Of a stretch of 64,000 nt of DNA, positions 33,845 to 43,183 are shown in pieces. Numbering within the stretch: the stretch's first letter is position 1; every line of letters starts with the position of its first letter. The translations under genes and the position numbers were made by a program. The stretch is from Actinomycetales bacterium (GTDB lineage: Bacteria; Actinomycetota; Actinomycetes; S36-B12): contig JAGWVT010000003.1 in assembly GCA_018970765.1 (NCBI GenBank), forward strand, positions 1 to 64,000, read 5' to 3'. Under the pieces are notes generated by a model. It searched no databases, was not told the origin of the DNA, and worked only from the letters and a program-made list of their open reading frames with translations.

Positions 33845-34782
33845 CTGAGCGTCTCTTCCCAGTCCCCGAGGGGTTGGTTGGTGAGCGAGCCGACCTTGCC
33901 TTGACCAGGCTGCTGGGGATCAGTCGAGCCCGAGCCGCGCAATTGCTCGCGGATGGCTTCGTCACACTCGACGGGCGCGGGCTCGGCAAGAGTGATCGCC
34001 TAAGTGCTGATGGGCTGTTGGCCGTGACGGCAACCGAAATTGAGCCGACAGGGGCGGCCGTCGTCCCGATGCAGGTGCCCGGAATGCAGGTGTTGTTCGA
34101 TGACCGTGATCTCGTGGTGGTAGACAAACCTGCCGGAGTGGCCGCTCACCCCAGCCCGGGATGGGTCGGTCCGACAGTGCTCGGTGGCCTAGCGGGTGCC
34201 GGCATCAATGTCAGTGCCTTGGGTGCAGCCGAACGGCAAGGGATCGTCCACCGCCTCGATGTGGGTACCAGCGGCCTGATGGTCGTCGCTAAGAGCGACC
34301 TGGCCTATCGCGAGTTGAAGGAGCAATTCCGCGACCGCCTAGTGCACAAGGTCTACCAGGCGGTCGTCCAGGGCCATCTGGACCCGTTGGTCGGCACCAT
34401 CGATGCTCCCGTCGGCCGCCACCCCACCGCGGACTACCGATTTGCCGTTACCGCGCAGGGGCGTCCCAGCATCACGCACTACCGGACTTTAGAAGCTCAT
34501 CGTCACGGCTCGTTGCTCGAGATCGAATTGGAGACCGGACGCACCCACCAGATTCGCGTTCACATGTCAGCGCTGCGGCATCCCTGCGTCGGGGACCTTA
34601 CGTACGGAGCCGACCCGAGTCTGGCGAGACGGTTGGGACTGCAGCGTCAGTGGCTACACGCGGTGCGTTTGGGATTCACGCATCCGGGAACTGGTCAGGC
34701 TATCGAGTTCACCAGTGAACCGGCCGCTGACCTGCAGGAAGGGCTGGTGCGCCTTCGGGCGGGGGTCGGTCAGTCTGGTTAG
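33841..34782 (+). CDS. rluD: RluA-family 23S rRNA pseudouridine synthase (RluD-like)
   Basis: A 313-aa enzyme with an N-terminal S4 RNA-binding domain (RADLALTRLLGISRARAAQLLADG) and a pseudouridine synthase domain carrying the catalytic Asp in HRLDVGTSGLMVVAKS. ETGRTHQIRVH and GDLTYG are typical. The usual actinobacterial neighbour of lspA; substrate positions probably in 23S rRNA helix 69. GTG start overlaps the lspA stop (GTGA). Confidence 0.92.
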   Translation: MTERLFPVPEGLVGERADLALTRLLGISRARAAQLLADGFVTLDGRGLGKSDRLSADGLLAVTATEIEPTGAAVVPMQVPGMQVLFDDRDLVVVDKPAGVAAHPSPGWVGPTVLGGLAGAGINVSALGAAERQGIVHRLDVGTSGLMVVAKSDLAYRELKEQFRDRLVHKVYQAVVQGHLDPLVGTIDAPVGRHPTADYRFAVTAQGRPSITHYRTLEAHRHGSLLEIELETGRTHQIRVHMSALRHPCVGDLTYGADPSLARRLGLQRQWLHAVRLGFTHPGTGQAIEFTSEPAADLQEGLVRLRAGVGQSG

Positions 34783-34785
34783 AGT
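34780..34785 (+). promoter_or_regulatory. -10 element (TAGAGT) built on the rluD stop codon, upstream of dnaE1
   Basis: TAGAGT starts with the rluD TAG stop. Six nucleotides on is GTG 34792, then a short Shine-Dalgarno-like GGAG and the dnaE1 GTG at 34803. Confidence 0.4.
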
Positions 34786-34791
34786 GCACAG

Positions 34792-34815
34792 GTGGAGTCA
34801 CGGTGGCGAAGATGA
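34792..34815 (+). other. Possible 7-residue leaderless ORF overlapping the dnaE1 start
   Basis: GTG GAG TCA CGG TGG CGA AGA TGA. Its GTG is six nucleotides after TAGAGT and its TGA overlaps the in-frame dnaE1 ATG at 34812 (ATGA). It could couple translation to dnaE1. Confidence 0.3.
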
Positions 34816-37800
34816 CCTCCGGCGACTTCGTTCACCTGCACGTTCACACTGAGTATTCAATGCTCGATGGTGCTGCGCGACTTGGTGATCTTCTCGACGA
34901 GACCTCACGTCTTGGCATGCGGTCCATTGCCATCACCGATCATGGAAACCTCTTCGGAGCCTACGACTTCTACCGCCAGGCAAAGAACGCCGGCATTCAT
35001 CCGATCATTGGCCTCGAGGGTTACTACGCACCGCAGGGACGATTCCTGCGCCAGCCGATGGAGTTCGGCGGGGGCTTCGAAGAAGGAACGTCAGAGGAGT
35101 CGGGTGCGGCTCGCGGTAAGTTTGCCTACACACACATGACCCTCTGGGCCCAAACGACCGAGGGGATGCACAATCTTTTTCGACTCTCGTCGTTGGCGAG
35201 TGTTGAGGGGCAGTACCACAAGCCACGCTTCGATCGAGAGCTGCTAGCCACCTATGGCAGCGGCTTGATCGGGACAACAGGGTGTCCGAGCGGCGAGGTG
35301 AATCGCTGGTTGCAGGCAGGTCGCTATGACAAGGCACTAGCTGCTGCTGCGGACATGCGTGACATCCTCGGAGCCGAGAACTACTTCTGCGAGCTCATGG
35401 ACCACGGGCTTGGCATCGAGCGCCGGTTCAGAGCCGATCTGTTACGGCTGGCCCGAGAGTTGAACCTCCCGCTGGTGGCCACCAACGACCTCCATTACGT
35501 ACGTCCGCAGGATGCGGACACCCATGACGTCCTGCTGTGCATCGGGACGCGGACCACGATGGACGACCCGAAGCGATTCCGGTTCGATGCGCGAGATTTC
35601 TACGTGAAGTCGGCTGCTCAGATGCGCGATGAGTGGGAGGAGTTTCCTGAGGCTTGCGACAACACTCTGCTCATTGCAGAGCGCTGCGATGTGTCGTTTG
35701 CTGAGGGCGCCAGCCTCCTGCCGAGGTTTGGGGTCCCCGATGGTCACACCGAGCAGACCTGGCTCGTCTTGGAGGTTGAGCGCGGACTTGCGACACGCTT
35801 TGGATCAGTTGTTCCAGATGAGGTACGTGAGCGCGCTGAATACGAAGTGCAGATGGTCGCCCAAATGGGCTTTCCGGGGTACTTCCTGGTCGTAGCGGAT
35901 CTGGTGCGCTATGCCAAAGAGCAAGGCATTCGCGTAGGCCCGGGACGTGGTTCTGCAGCGGGATCGATGATCGCCTACGCGCTGGGCATCACCGAACTCG
36001 ACCCGATCAAGCACGGGTTGCTCTTCGAACGATTCTTGAACCCAGAGCGCATCTCCATGCCGGATATTGACATCGACTTCGATGAGCGCCGTCGCGCCGA
36101 TGTCATTCGCTACGCCACCGCGAAATACGGCGAGGACCGAGTCGCGCAGATTGTCACCTTCGGTTCCATCAAGGCCAAAGCCGCCATCAAGGACAGTGCT
36201 CGGGTCCTGGGGTATCCCTACGCGCTCGGTGACCGCATCACAAAGGCCATGCCCCCGTCGGTGATGGGCCGAGATATCTCCCTGGCGGGTGCCTTTGATC
36301 CGACGGACCCGCGCTACGGGGAGGCGGCTGAATTTCGTTCATTGCTCGAGAACGATCCAGACGCTCAGCGTGTTGTCGACACCGCGCGTGGACTTGAAGG
36401 GTTGAAGCGTCAGCCCGGTGTTCATGCCGCCGGTGTCATTCTCTGCGCCGAGCCACTGATGGATGTCATTCCCATCTGGCGCCGGGAGCAAGATGGTGCA
36501 GTCATCACGCAGTTCGATATGGGAGTCTGCGAGACGCTTGGTCTGTTGAAGATGGACTTCCTTGGGCTGCGTAACCTCACGGTCCTCGACGATGCCCTGG
36601 CAAACATTGCATCGAACCGGGGGGAAACCATCGTCCTGGAGAACCTAACCCTGGATGACGCGGCAACGTACGAGCTACTGGCACGCGGCGACACGCTCGG
36701 GGTCTTCCAGTTGGACGGAGGTCCGATGCGAGCGCTGCTCAGGTCAATGCAACCGGACTCCTTCGAAGACATCTCGGCCGTGCTGGCGCTCTACCGACCC
36801 GGGCCCATGGGCGCCAACGCCCACAACGACTACGCCGATCGGAAGAACGGCCGCAAGCCGGTAACGCCGATTCACCCTGACCTGGCAGAGCCTTTGTCAG
36901 AAATTCTCGGTGACACATATGGCCTCATCGTCTACCAGGAACAGGTCATGGCAATCGCGCAGCGATTAGCCGGCTACTCGTTGGGCAAGGCGGACCTGCT
37001 CCGACGAGCCATGGGCAAGAAGAAAAAGGAAATCCTGGAACAGGAGTTCATCCCCTTCCGTACCGGTATGGAAGCTAACGGCTACTCACCGCAGGCAATC
37101 CACGTGCTCTGGGAAATCCTCGTCCCTTTCTCCGACTATGCGTTCAATAAGGCGCATACCGCCGGGTATGGACTGGTTTCCTACTGGACGGCCTATCTCA
37201 AGGCCAACTACCCGGCCGAATACATGGCTGCCTTGCTCACCTCGGTCAAGGATGACAAGGATCGATCGGCGGTCTATCTGAACGAATGTCGCCGCATGGG
37301 CATCAAAGTGCTACCACCCGACGTGAATGACTCGGACATGGATTTCACGCCTCGAGGTACTGACATTCGCTTCGGGCTGTCAGCGGTGCGCAACGTCGGC
37401 ACCAACGTTGTGGAATCGATTATCACCACGCGTCGGCGCGTCGGGCGCTTCGCCGACTTCAACGACTTTATTGCCAAAGTTGAACCGTCGGTTTGCGGCA
37501 AACGCATCGTGGAGTCCCTCATCAAGGCGGGAGCCTTTGATTCGTTGGGTCACACCCGCAAGGGTCTCCTACAGGTGCATGAAGCGGTCATTGACGCCGC
37601 CATTGACGTGAAGCGCGCCGAGGCAATTGGGCAGTTTGACCTGTTCGGTGGCTTGCAGGCCCCTGCGGACACTGGGCTGCAACTCCTACCGGAGATCACG
37701 CTCGCGGAGTGGGAGAAGGCCACATTGCTCGCCCATGAGCGCGAGATGCTTGGCCTGTACGTGTCTGACCATCCGTTGCACGGCATCGAACACGCCTTGG

Positions 37801-38345
37801 CGCAGGTTGCCGACCAGACTGTTGCGGGCCTGTATGCGGATGAACGTAGCGACGGAGCGGTCGTCAGTGTGGGTGGCCTGATCACGGCGGTCCAACGCAA
37901 GACCACGAAGCAGGGGTCGCCGTGGGCAATCATCACTCTGGAAGATTTGGCCGGCTCGGTTGACGTGATGGTCTTCCCGCAGGTCTACCAAGCCGCAGCA
38001 ACTGCACTGGCTGAGGATGCCGTGATCGTTGTTCGAGGACGATTGGATCGCAGTGATGAGGATGGATTGCGATTGATCGCCCTTGAGATCAGCCTGCCTG
38101 ATCTTTCCGACGCGCAAACCGGTCCGTTGCGCCTTACCTTGCCGGCGAGCAGGTGCGTACCTGCGCTGGTTGATCGCCTCAAGGGGATCCTGGCCGCCAA
38201 CCCAGGAACCACCGAAGTGCACCTGCATCTGACCGGGGGAGCCAAGACGACTGTGCTCAGACTCGATGACCATCTGCGGGTGTCGCCAACCGCAGCGCTG
38301 GTTTCCGATCTGAAGGCGCTCCTCGGGCCGAACTGTCTGGCCTAG
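34803..38345 (+). CDS. dnaE: Replicative DNA polymerase III alpha subunit DnaE1
   Basis: The main replicative polymerase, 1180 aa. N-terminal PHP domain with intact metal-site motifs (FVHLHVHTEYS, ITDHGN), so actinobacterial PHP proofreading is likely; palm with GPGRGSAAGS and PDIDIDFDERRR; fingers with LYRPGPM and FNKAHTAGYG; HhH, and a C-terminal OB-fold (VSVGGLITAVQRK). GTG 34803 has GGAG five nucleotides upstream; ATG 34812 (MTSGDFVHLH) is equally plausible. Confidence 0.97.
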   Translation: MAKMTSGDFVHLHVHTEYSMLDGAARLGDLLDETSRLGMRSIAITDHGNLFGAYDFYRQAKNAGIHPIIGLEGYYAPQGRFLRQPMEFGGGFEEGTSEESGAARGKFAYTHMTLWAQTTEGMHNLFRLSSLASVEGQYHKPRFDRELLATYGSGLIGTTGCPSGEVNRWLQAGRYDKALAAAADMRDILGAENYFCELMDHGLGIERRFRADLLRLARELNLPLVATNDLHYVRPQDADTHDVLLCIGTRTTMDDPKRFRFDARDFYVKSAAQMRDEWEEFPEACDNTLLIAERCDVSFAEGASLLPRFGVPDGHTEQTWLVLEVERGLATRFGSVVPDEVRERAEYEVQMVAQMGFPGYFLVVADLVRYAKEQGIRVGPGRGSAAGSMIAYALGITELDPIKHGLLFERFLNPERISMPDIDIDFDERRRADVIRYATAKYGEDRVAQIVTFGSIKAKAAIKDSARVLGYPYALGDRITKAMPPSVMGRDISLAGAFDPTDPRYGEAAEFRSLLENDPDAQRVVDTARGLEGLKRQPGVHAAGVILCAEPLMDVIPIWRREQDGAVITQFDMGVCETLGLLKMDFLGLRNLTVLDDALANIASNRGETIVLENLTLDDAATYELLARGDTLGVFQLDGGPMRALLRSMQPDSFEDISAVLALYRPGPMGANAHNDYADRKNGRKPVTPIHPDLAEPLSEILGDTYGLIVYQEQVMAIAQRLAGYSLGKADLLRRAMGKKKKEILEQEFIPFRTGMEANGYSPQAIHVLWEILVPFSDYAFNKAHTAGYGLVSYWTAYLKANYPAEYMAALLTSVKDDKDRSAVYLNECRRMGIKVLPPDVNDSDMDFTPRGTDIRFGLSAVRNVGTNVVESIITTRRRVGRFADFNDFIAKVEPSVCGKRIVESLIKAGAFDSLGHTRKGLLQVHEAVIDAAIDVKRAEAIGQFDLFGGLQAPADTGLQLLPEITLAEWEKATLLAHEREMLGLYVSDHPLHGIEHALAQVADQTVAGLYADERSDGAVVSVGGLITAVQRKTTKQGSPWAIITLEDLAGSVDVMVFPQVYQAAATALAEDAVIVVRGRLDRSDEDGLRLIALEISLPDLSDAQTGPLRLTLPASRCVPALVDRLKGILAANPGTTEVHLHLTGGAKTTVLRLDDHLRVSPTAALVSDLKALLGPNCLA

Positions 38346-38349
38346 TGCA

Positions 38350-38919
38350 GTGCAACCAAAACGTTCTTGGATCACGTGGGCTTCCGAGGCTTCGTCGAGA
38401 GTGACCCTTGCCGTCTCGGCACTTGCCTGGGGTGTGAGTTCAGGCATTGCGTTAGGTGTGCTGTGGTGGCGCCTTGCTCCCCGAGTGCCCCTCGTGGTTC
38501 GGCCTGAGGGAAGTAGCCCGCAGACCTACCAACCTGACGGCTACCTAGGCGCAGACCTCGGTTTCTGCGTCCTCGCCGTACTAGCCGGCACGCTGCTCGC
38601 CATTGGGTTGATCACTATTCGTCGCCAACAGGTTCTTGCGGTACTTGGTTGGGGTCTACTAGCTGGCCTCGCAGGCTCACTGTTGATGTGGCAGGTCGGC
38701 GTTAGGTTGGGTTCGGTAGATATCGAGGGCTTGGTCGCCACTACGGATGTTGAAACGGTGGTCGACGCGCCATTGGCGGTCTCTATGCCTGCGGTGCTGT
38801 TGGCTTGGCCCATTGCAACGGCAGTCGTTGTCCTCGTGGTCGCCGTGACAGATTGGGTTGCCTCCGCGCGCGTAGCGCGGCTCATTGGACCTGACCTCAG
38901 CCAACCTGACGCGCGATAG
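38350..38919 (+). CDS. DUF2567-like four-helix membrane protein
   Basis: A 189-aa membrane protein with about four transmembrane segments and a loop containing VVRPEGSSPQTYQPDGYLGADLGF between helices 1 and 2. This pattern resembles actinobacterial DUF2567 proteins; function unknown. It follows dnaE1 by 4 bp and overlaps the convergent ybaK gene by 23 bp at the 3' end. Confidence 0.55.
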   Translation: MQPKRSWITWASEASSRVTLAVSALAWGVSSGIALGVLWWRLAPRVPLVVRPEGSSPQTYQPDGYLGADLGFCVLAVLAGTLLAIGLITIRRQQVLAVLGWGLLAGLAGSLLMWQVGVRLGSVDIEGLVATTDVETVVDAPLAVSMPAVLLAWPIATAVVVLVVAVTDWVASARVARLIGPDLSQPDAR

Positions 38920-39415
38920 GGGCGAGCACGCCGCCCGTAGCCTGCAGCAGATCGTCCGGACGCAGGCTGATGTCCATGCCACGTCGTCCAGCGGAGACGT
39001 AAATGAGTGCGTGCCCTTGTGCTGAGGTGTCTAGCACCGTGGTGAGCTTGCGTCGCTGGCCTAGGGGGCTAATTCCGCCGACCACGTAGCCGGTAAGGCG
39101 TTCGGCAACTGGAACCTCAGCCATAACCGCCCGCCGCGCATTGAGGGCGCTTGCCAATGCCTTCAGGTCGAGAGTGTGATCTACCGGGACGATCCCAACG
39201 CATGGTCGATCATCCACAAATGTAATCAAGGTCTTGAACACTGCAGAGGCGGGCACACCTAGTGCTGTCGCGGCCTGCAAGCCATAGCCGGCGGTGGACT
39301 CGGTGTTTGCTATTTCGAAGCTGTGTACCTGAAAAGGAAACTTGAGTCGCTGGAGTTGCTGGATGGCTGGGGTTGCTGCCCCGCGGTGTGTGCGTGCCGC
39401 CATATCGTGACTCAA
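38897..39415 (-). CDS. ybaK: Cys-tRNA(Pro)/Cys-tRNA(Cys) deacylase YbaK
   Basis: A 172-aa INS-superfamily editing enzyme that hydrolyses mischarged Cys-tRNA(Pro). The catalytic Lys lies in AVFKTL, and GYGLQAATALGVP, GGISPLGQRR and DISLRPDDLL are the expected blocks. The ATG at 39415 overlaps the stop of the upstream Lon-N gene, so the two form a minus-strand operon; ATG 39403 is possible. Confidence 0.9.
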   Translation of the reverse strand: MSHDMAARTHRGAATPAIQQLQRLKFPFQVHSFEIANTESTAGYGLQAATALGVPASAVFKTLITFVDDRPCVGIVPVDHTLDLKALASALNARRAVMAEVPVAERLTGYVVGGISPLGQRRKLTTVLDTSAQGHALIYVSAGRRGMDISLRPDDLLQATGGVLAPIARQVG

Positions 39416-40080
39416 TTTGGCGAAGGAATAAATTGACCGAGGTCCGTGGTCGGCACGCTAGCAAGTTGTTGGATCAGTGCGCATTCGCGGGCGAGGATCC
39501 TTCGCGCCAGTGCTAGGCGCTCAAGGACGCTGGGCGCAGCGAGAAGTTGTTGACGCTCGTCGGTGGGCAGAACCATCGCTGCGGTCACCAGGTAGGCAAG
39601 TGCGCCGGGGTCTACTGGCAGATCCTCGACTGGGCCGGCAGGTGTGATGAGTAGACGGGCCCCCAACAGTGTTCGGTATCGGTCGAACTCCCGCCGGACT
39701 GTGGTGGCGAGTAACTCATCTTCGGGGCCGGCGGGGTCCTCGAGCAGTTCTACATCGGCGCGTAGCAGTGGATGAGAGTCATCGAGCTGTTGAAGGCGAA
39801 ATCGCTGAGTACCGCTGGTCATGATGTTGTAGCGACCATCATCGAGAGCTTCCACCTCGCGAAGTGAGGCAACCACACCAACGTCGTAGAGCGCCTGCGC
39901 TCCGTCAACTTCGACGGATCGCCCATCTCGGACCGCAATGATGCCGAATTCGCGGCCGCTTGTCTCAGGCTGAGCCAGTAGTTCCTCGACCAGTTCGCGG
40001 TAGCGCAACTCGAATATGTGGAGAGGCAGGACAAGCCCGGGCACCAGCACCACGTTCAGTGGGAACACCGGCATGCGCAT
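39412..40080 (-). CDS. LON N-terminal-like substrate-binding domain protein
   Basis: A 222-aa stand-alone Lon-N (LONRF-like) protein: FPLNVVLVPGLVLPLHIFELRYRELVEE is the conserved opening, with GIIAVRDG and the DVGVVASLREVEALDDGRYNI beta region. No AAA or protease domain follows. Such proteins are thought to bind substrates or adaptors; role unknown. The start ATG 40080 is six nucleotides after a minus-strand TACGCT -10 (leaderless), divergent from hisD; the ORF track start at 40188 lies inside hisD. Confidence 0.85.
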   Translation of the reverse strand: MRMPVFPLNVVLVPGLVLPLHIFELRYRELVEELLAQPETSGREFGIIAVRDGRSVEVDGAQALYDVGVVASLREVEALDDGRYNIMTSGTQRFRLQQLDDSHPLLRADVELLEDPAGPEDELLATTVRREFDRYRTLLGARLLITPAGPVEDLPVDPGALAYLVTAAMVLPTDERQQLLAAPSVLERLALARRILARECALIQQLASVPTTDLGQFIPSPN

Positions 40081-40102
40081 GATTGCAGCGTAGACTGGGC
40101 GC
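40081..40102. promoter_or_regulatory. Overlapping divergent leaderless promoters of hisD and the Lon-N gene
   Basis: AGCGTAGACT (40087-40096) contains TAGACT on the plus strand (40091-40096, six nt before GTG 40103) and TACGCT on the minus strand (40087-40092, six nt before ATG 40080). The two -10 elements share TA, so only one polymerase could open this site at a time. Confidence 0.55.
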
Positions 40103-41431
40103 GTGCTGCGGGTGATCGACCTCCGCTCAGTGGCTTTCACCGATGCTGCGGATTCACAAGGCCTGGACCTGCCGCGGGCTGGAGCCACTATCGACGATGC
40201 GTCGGAGGTTGTTCAGCCGATTCTCGACTCGGTGCGCGCCGATGGAGCCGCCGCGGTCCAAGAGTGGACCATGCGTCTGGATGGCGTTGCCGCCCCGAGT
40301 TTGCGTGTGCCCGTCGGGGTGATTTCCCAGTCCCTAGAGGGGCTTGACCCATCAGTTCGTGGCGCTCTCCAAACAGCGATCCACCGCGCCAAGGTGGTGC
40401 ACGCAAGGCAAGGTCGCCCGGATGATTCCGTCGAGGTTATTCCCGGCGGAACCGTGACCCAACGTTGGCTTGCCGTAGAGCGGGTAGGGCTGTACGTGCC
40501 TGGTGGCCAGGCGGTCTACCCGAGCAGCGTCGTCATGAATGTCGTGCCGGCCCAGGTTGCCGGTGTGTCATCCATCGCCGTGACCTCGCCCCCGCAACGC
40601 GACCACTCGGGTTGGCCGCACCAGACGATCCTCGCCGCATGTGCGCTGCTCGGTATCGAAGAGGTCTACGCCGCGGGTGGTGCTCAGGCCATCGCGATGC
40701 TCGCTTACGGCGTGGACCTGCCGCAGGGTGAGCGCTGCCTCCCAGTCGACATCATCACTGGTCCGGGGAACCTGTACGTGACCGCGGCCAAGCGTGCTGT
40801 TCGGGGTCTGGTTGGGATCGATAGCGAAGCCGGCCCTACGGAAATCGCCATCCTCGCCGACGAGACGGCTGACCCTGTCCATGTTGCGGCAGATCTCATC
40901 AGCCAGGCCGAACACGACGTACTGGCCGCTGCAGTACTGGTCACCACCAGTACGGACCTCGTAGGGCGGGTGCAAGAGGAGCTCGCGCGACAATTGGCGC
41001 GAACAAAGCATGTTGAGCGCATCACCGCCGCTCTGACTGGGCAGCAAAGTGCGATCGTGCTTGTCACTGATCTAGCGGCAGGCCTAGCGGTGGTGGATGC
41101 CTACGCCGCCGAACACCTTGAGATCCAGACTCGCGACGCACGCCAAGTGGCGCTACAGGTCCGCAACGCTGGCGCCATTTTCGTTGGCCCATGGTCGCCC
41201 GTTTCGCTCGGCGACTACTGTGCTGGCTCCAATCACGTGCTGCCGACTCGGGGTTGCGCGCGTCACTCATCGGGACTGTCAGTGCAGACCTTCCTACGCG
41301 GAGTGCAGGTCATCGAGTACTCCGAAGATGCCCTTGTTGCCTCGGCGCAGGCTGTTCAGGTCCTAGCCCACGCCGAAGATCTGCCTGCCCACGCAGACGC
41401 AGTCCGGGTGCGCCTGGAGCCCGGCTACTAA
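40103..41431 (+). CDS. hisD: Histidinol dehydrogenase HisD
   Basis: A 442-aa zinc/NAD enzyme catalysing the last two steps of histidine synthesis (histidinol to histidine). The conserved blocks [63 protein letters not shown] and [13 protein letters not shown] are present. Probable leaderless start. First gene of the his operon. Confidence 0.97.
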   Translation: MLRVIDLRSVAFTDAADSQGLDLPRAGATIDDASEVVQPILDSVRADGAAAVQEWTMRLDGVAAPSLRVPVGVISQSLEGLDPSVRGALQTAIHRAKVVHARQGRPDDSVEVIPGGTVTQRWLAVERVGLYVPGGQAVYPSSVVMNVVPAQVAGVSSIAVTSPPQRDHSGWPHQTILAACALLGIEEVYAAGGAQAIAMLAYGVDLPQGERCLPVDIITGPGNLYVTAAKRAVRGLVGIDSEAGPTEIAILADETADPVHVAADLISQAEHDVLAAAVLVTTSTDLVGRVQEELARQLARTKHVERITAALTGQQSAIVLVTDLAAGLAVVDAYAAEHLEIQTRDARQVALQVRNAGAIFVGPWSPVSLGDYCAGSNHVLPTRGCARHSSGLSVQTFLRGVQVIEYSEDALVASAQAVQVLAHAEDLPAHADAVRVRLEPGY

Positions 41432-41454
41432 GCCCGTGGTGGACTAGGCAGTTC

Positions 41455-42612
41455 ATGGCAACCGAGTATGTGCCGCCCTTGCGCGACGACCTCATCGGGC
41501 TGAGCGCCTACGGCGCACCGCAGATCGACGTACCCGTTCGACTCAATGTGAACGAAAATCCCTTTCCGTTGCCTGACGTGGTTGTGGAGGCGATAACCAA
41601 CGCGGTTCGGTCGAGTGCCGTCGAACTCAATCGATACCCGGATCGAGAGGCCGTTGCCCTTCGTAAGTGTCTCGTGGCCTATTTGGCCGAGGAGTCACGT
41701 GTGCAAATCGGAGTTGACCAGGTTTGGCCGGCGAATGGTTCGAACGAGGTCATGCAGCACCTGTTCCAAGCATTCGGCGGACCCGGACGCAGCGTGGGCA
41801 CCTTCGAGCCCACGTATTCGATGTATGCCGAGTACGCTCGAACGACCTGCACCGACTATCGCCCGGTGCAACGCGCCTGGGACTTCACGCTGGATTTACA
41901 GCGTAACCTGCCGCTGTTGCACCAAACGAGGCCCGCGATCGTTGTTGTGACGTCACCGAACAACCCGACAGGTACCACCGCGCCGATCGATCAGGTGGGT
42001 GTGTTGGCTGAACAGGCCAGGTCATGGTCCGGGATCGTCGTGGTGGATGAGGCCTATATCGAATTTCGACGCTTGGGCATGCCCTCGGCCCTGGAATTGA
42101 TGACCAGTCATCCAAACCTTGTGGTGACGCGCACACTGAGCAAGGCCTTCGGTCTTGCCGGAGCCAGGATCGGATACGCAGTTGCAGATCCGACCGTGGT
42201 GGACGCTCTCCGCCTAGTGCGCTTGCCGTATCACCTCTCGGCGGTGAGCCAGGCCGTCGCCGCTGCGGCCCTGCTTCATCGTGCGGAACTTGGGGCGCAG
42301 GTTGACATTCTTCGACAGGAGCGTGATCTGCTGCATGACTGGCTGGTGACCAACGATTGGCAGGTCATCCCCAGCGATGCGAACTTTCTGACCTTCGGAG
42401 TCTTTGTTGACCGAGACGCTGCTTGGCAGGGTCTGCTCAACGAGGGCGTACTCGTACGGGCGACGGGCCCTGCTGGGTACCTGCGCGTCAGCATCGGGAC
42501 GCCGGAGGAGAACGCTAGATTCAGGTCAGCGCTGCAGCGTCTTGATCGAGCAGGCCACCGAAGTGTCCTGCCTCCTGCGAGGGGTCATGGTGACACGACA
42601 AGCTCGGATTGA
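41455..42612 (+). CDS. hisC: Histidinol-phosphate aminotransferase HisC
   Basis: A 385-aa fold-type I PLP enzyme. NENPFPLP near the N-terminus, SPNNPTGT, VVDEAYIEF, and the PLP lysine in TRTLSKAFGLAGARIGY. It transaminates imidazole-acetol phosphate with glutamate. ATG 41455 gives MATEYVPPLR, the usual start; the ORF track extension runs into hisD. It overlaps hisB by 26 bp. Confidence 0.96.
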   Translation: MATEYVPPLRDDLIGLSAYGAPQIDVPVRLNVNENPFPLPDVVVEAITNAVRSSAVELNRYPDREAVALRKCLVAYLAEESRVQIGVDQVWPANGSNEVMQHLFQAFGGPGRSVGTFEPTYSMYAEYARTTCTDYRPVQRAWDFTLDLQRNLPLLHQTRPAIVVVTSPNNPTGTTAPIDQVGVLAEQARSWSGIVVVDEAYIEFRRLGMPSALELMTSHPNLVVTRTLSKAFGLAGARIGYAVADPTVVDALRLVRLPYHLSAVSQAVAAAALLHRAELGAQVDILRQERDLLHDWLVTNDWQVIPSDANFLTFGVFVDRDAAWQGLLNEGVLVRATGPAGYLRVSIGTPEENARFRSALQRLDRAGHRSVLPPARGHGDTTSSD

Positions 42613-43183
42613 ACGTGAGACCAAAGAAAGTCAGGTCCTTGTCGAAGTGAACCTCGACGGTCATGGGTCGACCGACGTGGAAACCGGAGTCCCGTTCTTC
42701 GACCACATGCTGAGCCAACTTGGTCGTCATTCTGGTATCGATCTGCTGGTCCGCACATCTGGAGATCTGCACGTGGATGCACATCACACAGTCGAGGACA
42801 CCTCGCTGGCGCTGGGCACCGCCCTCAAAGATGCGCTCGGTGATCGGACAGGACTGCGCAGATTCGGTGACGCACTTGTGCCGTTGGATGAATGTCTGGT
42901 CCAGGCCGCCATCGACCTGTCTGGGAGGCCGTACTTGGTTCACGCCGAACCCGACATGGTGGAACTCATTGGCTCCTACGACACCACGCTCACGCGTCAT
43001 ATTTGGGAATCCGTCGTTGCGACTTCACAGATAACTCTCCATGTGCGAGTGCTCACAGGCCGCAATGCCCACCATGTCGTCGAGGCGCAGTTCAAAGCCG
43101 TTGCACGTGCCCTTCGCGAAGCAATCGCACAGGATCCGCGCGTCCTAGGGGTTCCGTCCACGAAAGGAACTCTGACCGGGTGA
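42587..43183 (+). CDS. hisB: Imidazoleglycerol-phosphate dehydratase HisB
   Basis: A 198-aa metal-dependent dehydratase. Characteristic His-rich motifs: FFDHMLSQLGRHSG, VDAHHTVEDT, and later TRHIWESV and NAHHVVEAQFKAVARAL. ATG 42587 has GAGGGG just upstream. It is monofunctional (no phosphatase domain). Confidence 0.95.
   Translation: MVTRQARIERETKESQVLVEVNLDGHGSTDVETGVPFFDHMLSQLGRHSGIDLLVRTSGDLHVDAHHTVEDTSLALGTALKDALGDRTGLRRFGDALVPLDECLVQAAIDLSGRPYLVHAEPDMVELIGSYDTTLTRHIWESVVATSQITLHVRVLTGRNAHHVVEAQFKAVARALREAIAQDPRVLGVPSTKGTLTG

Noticed and set aside
42892-43179. N-terminal extension of the HisH ORF
   Set aside because: It lies inside hisB in another frame; the conserved HisH N-terminus starts at GTG 43180.
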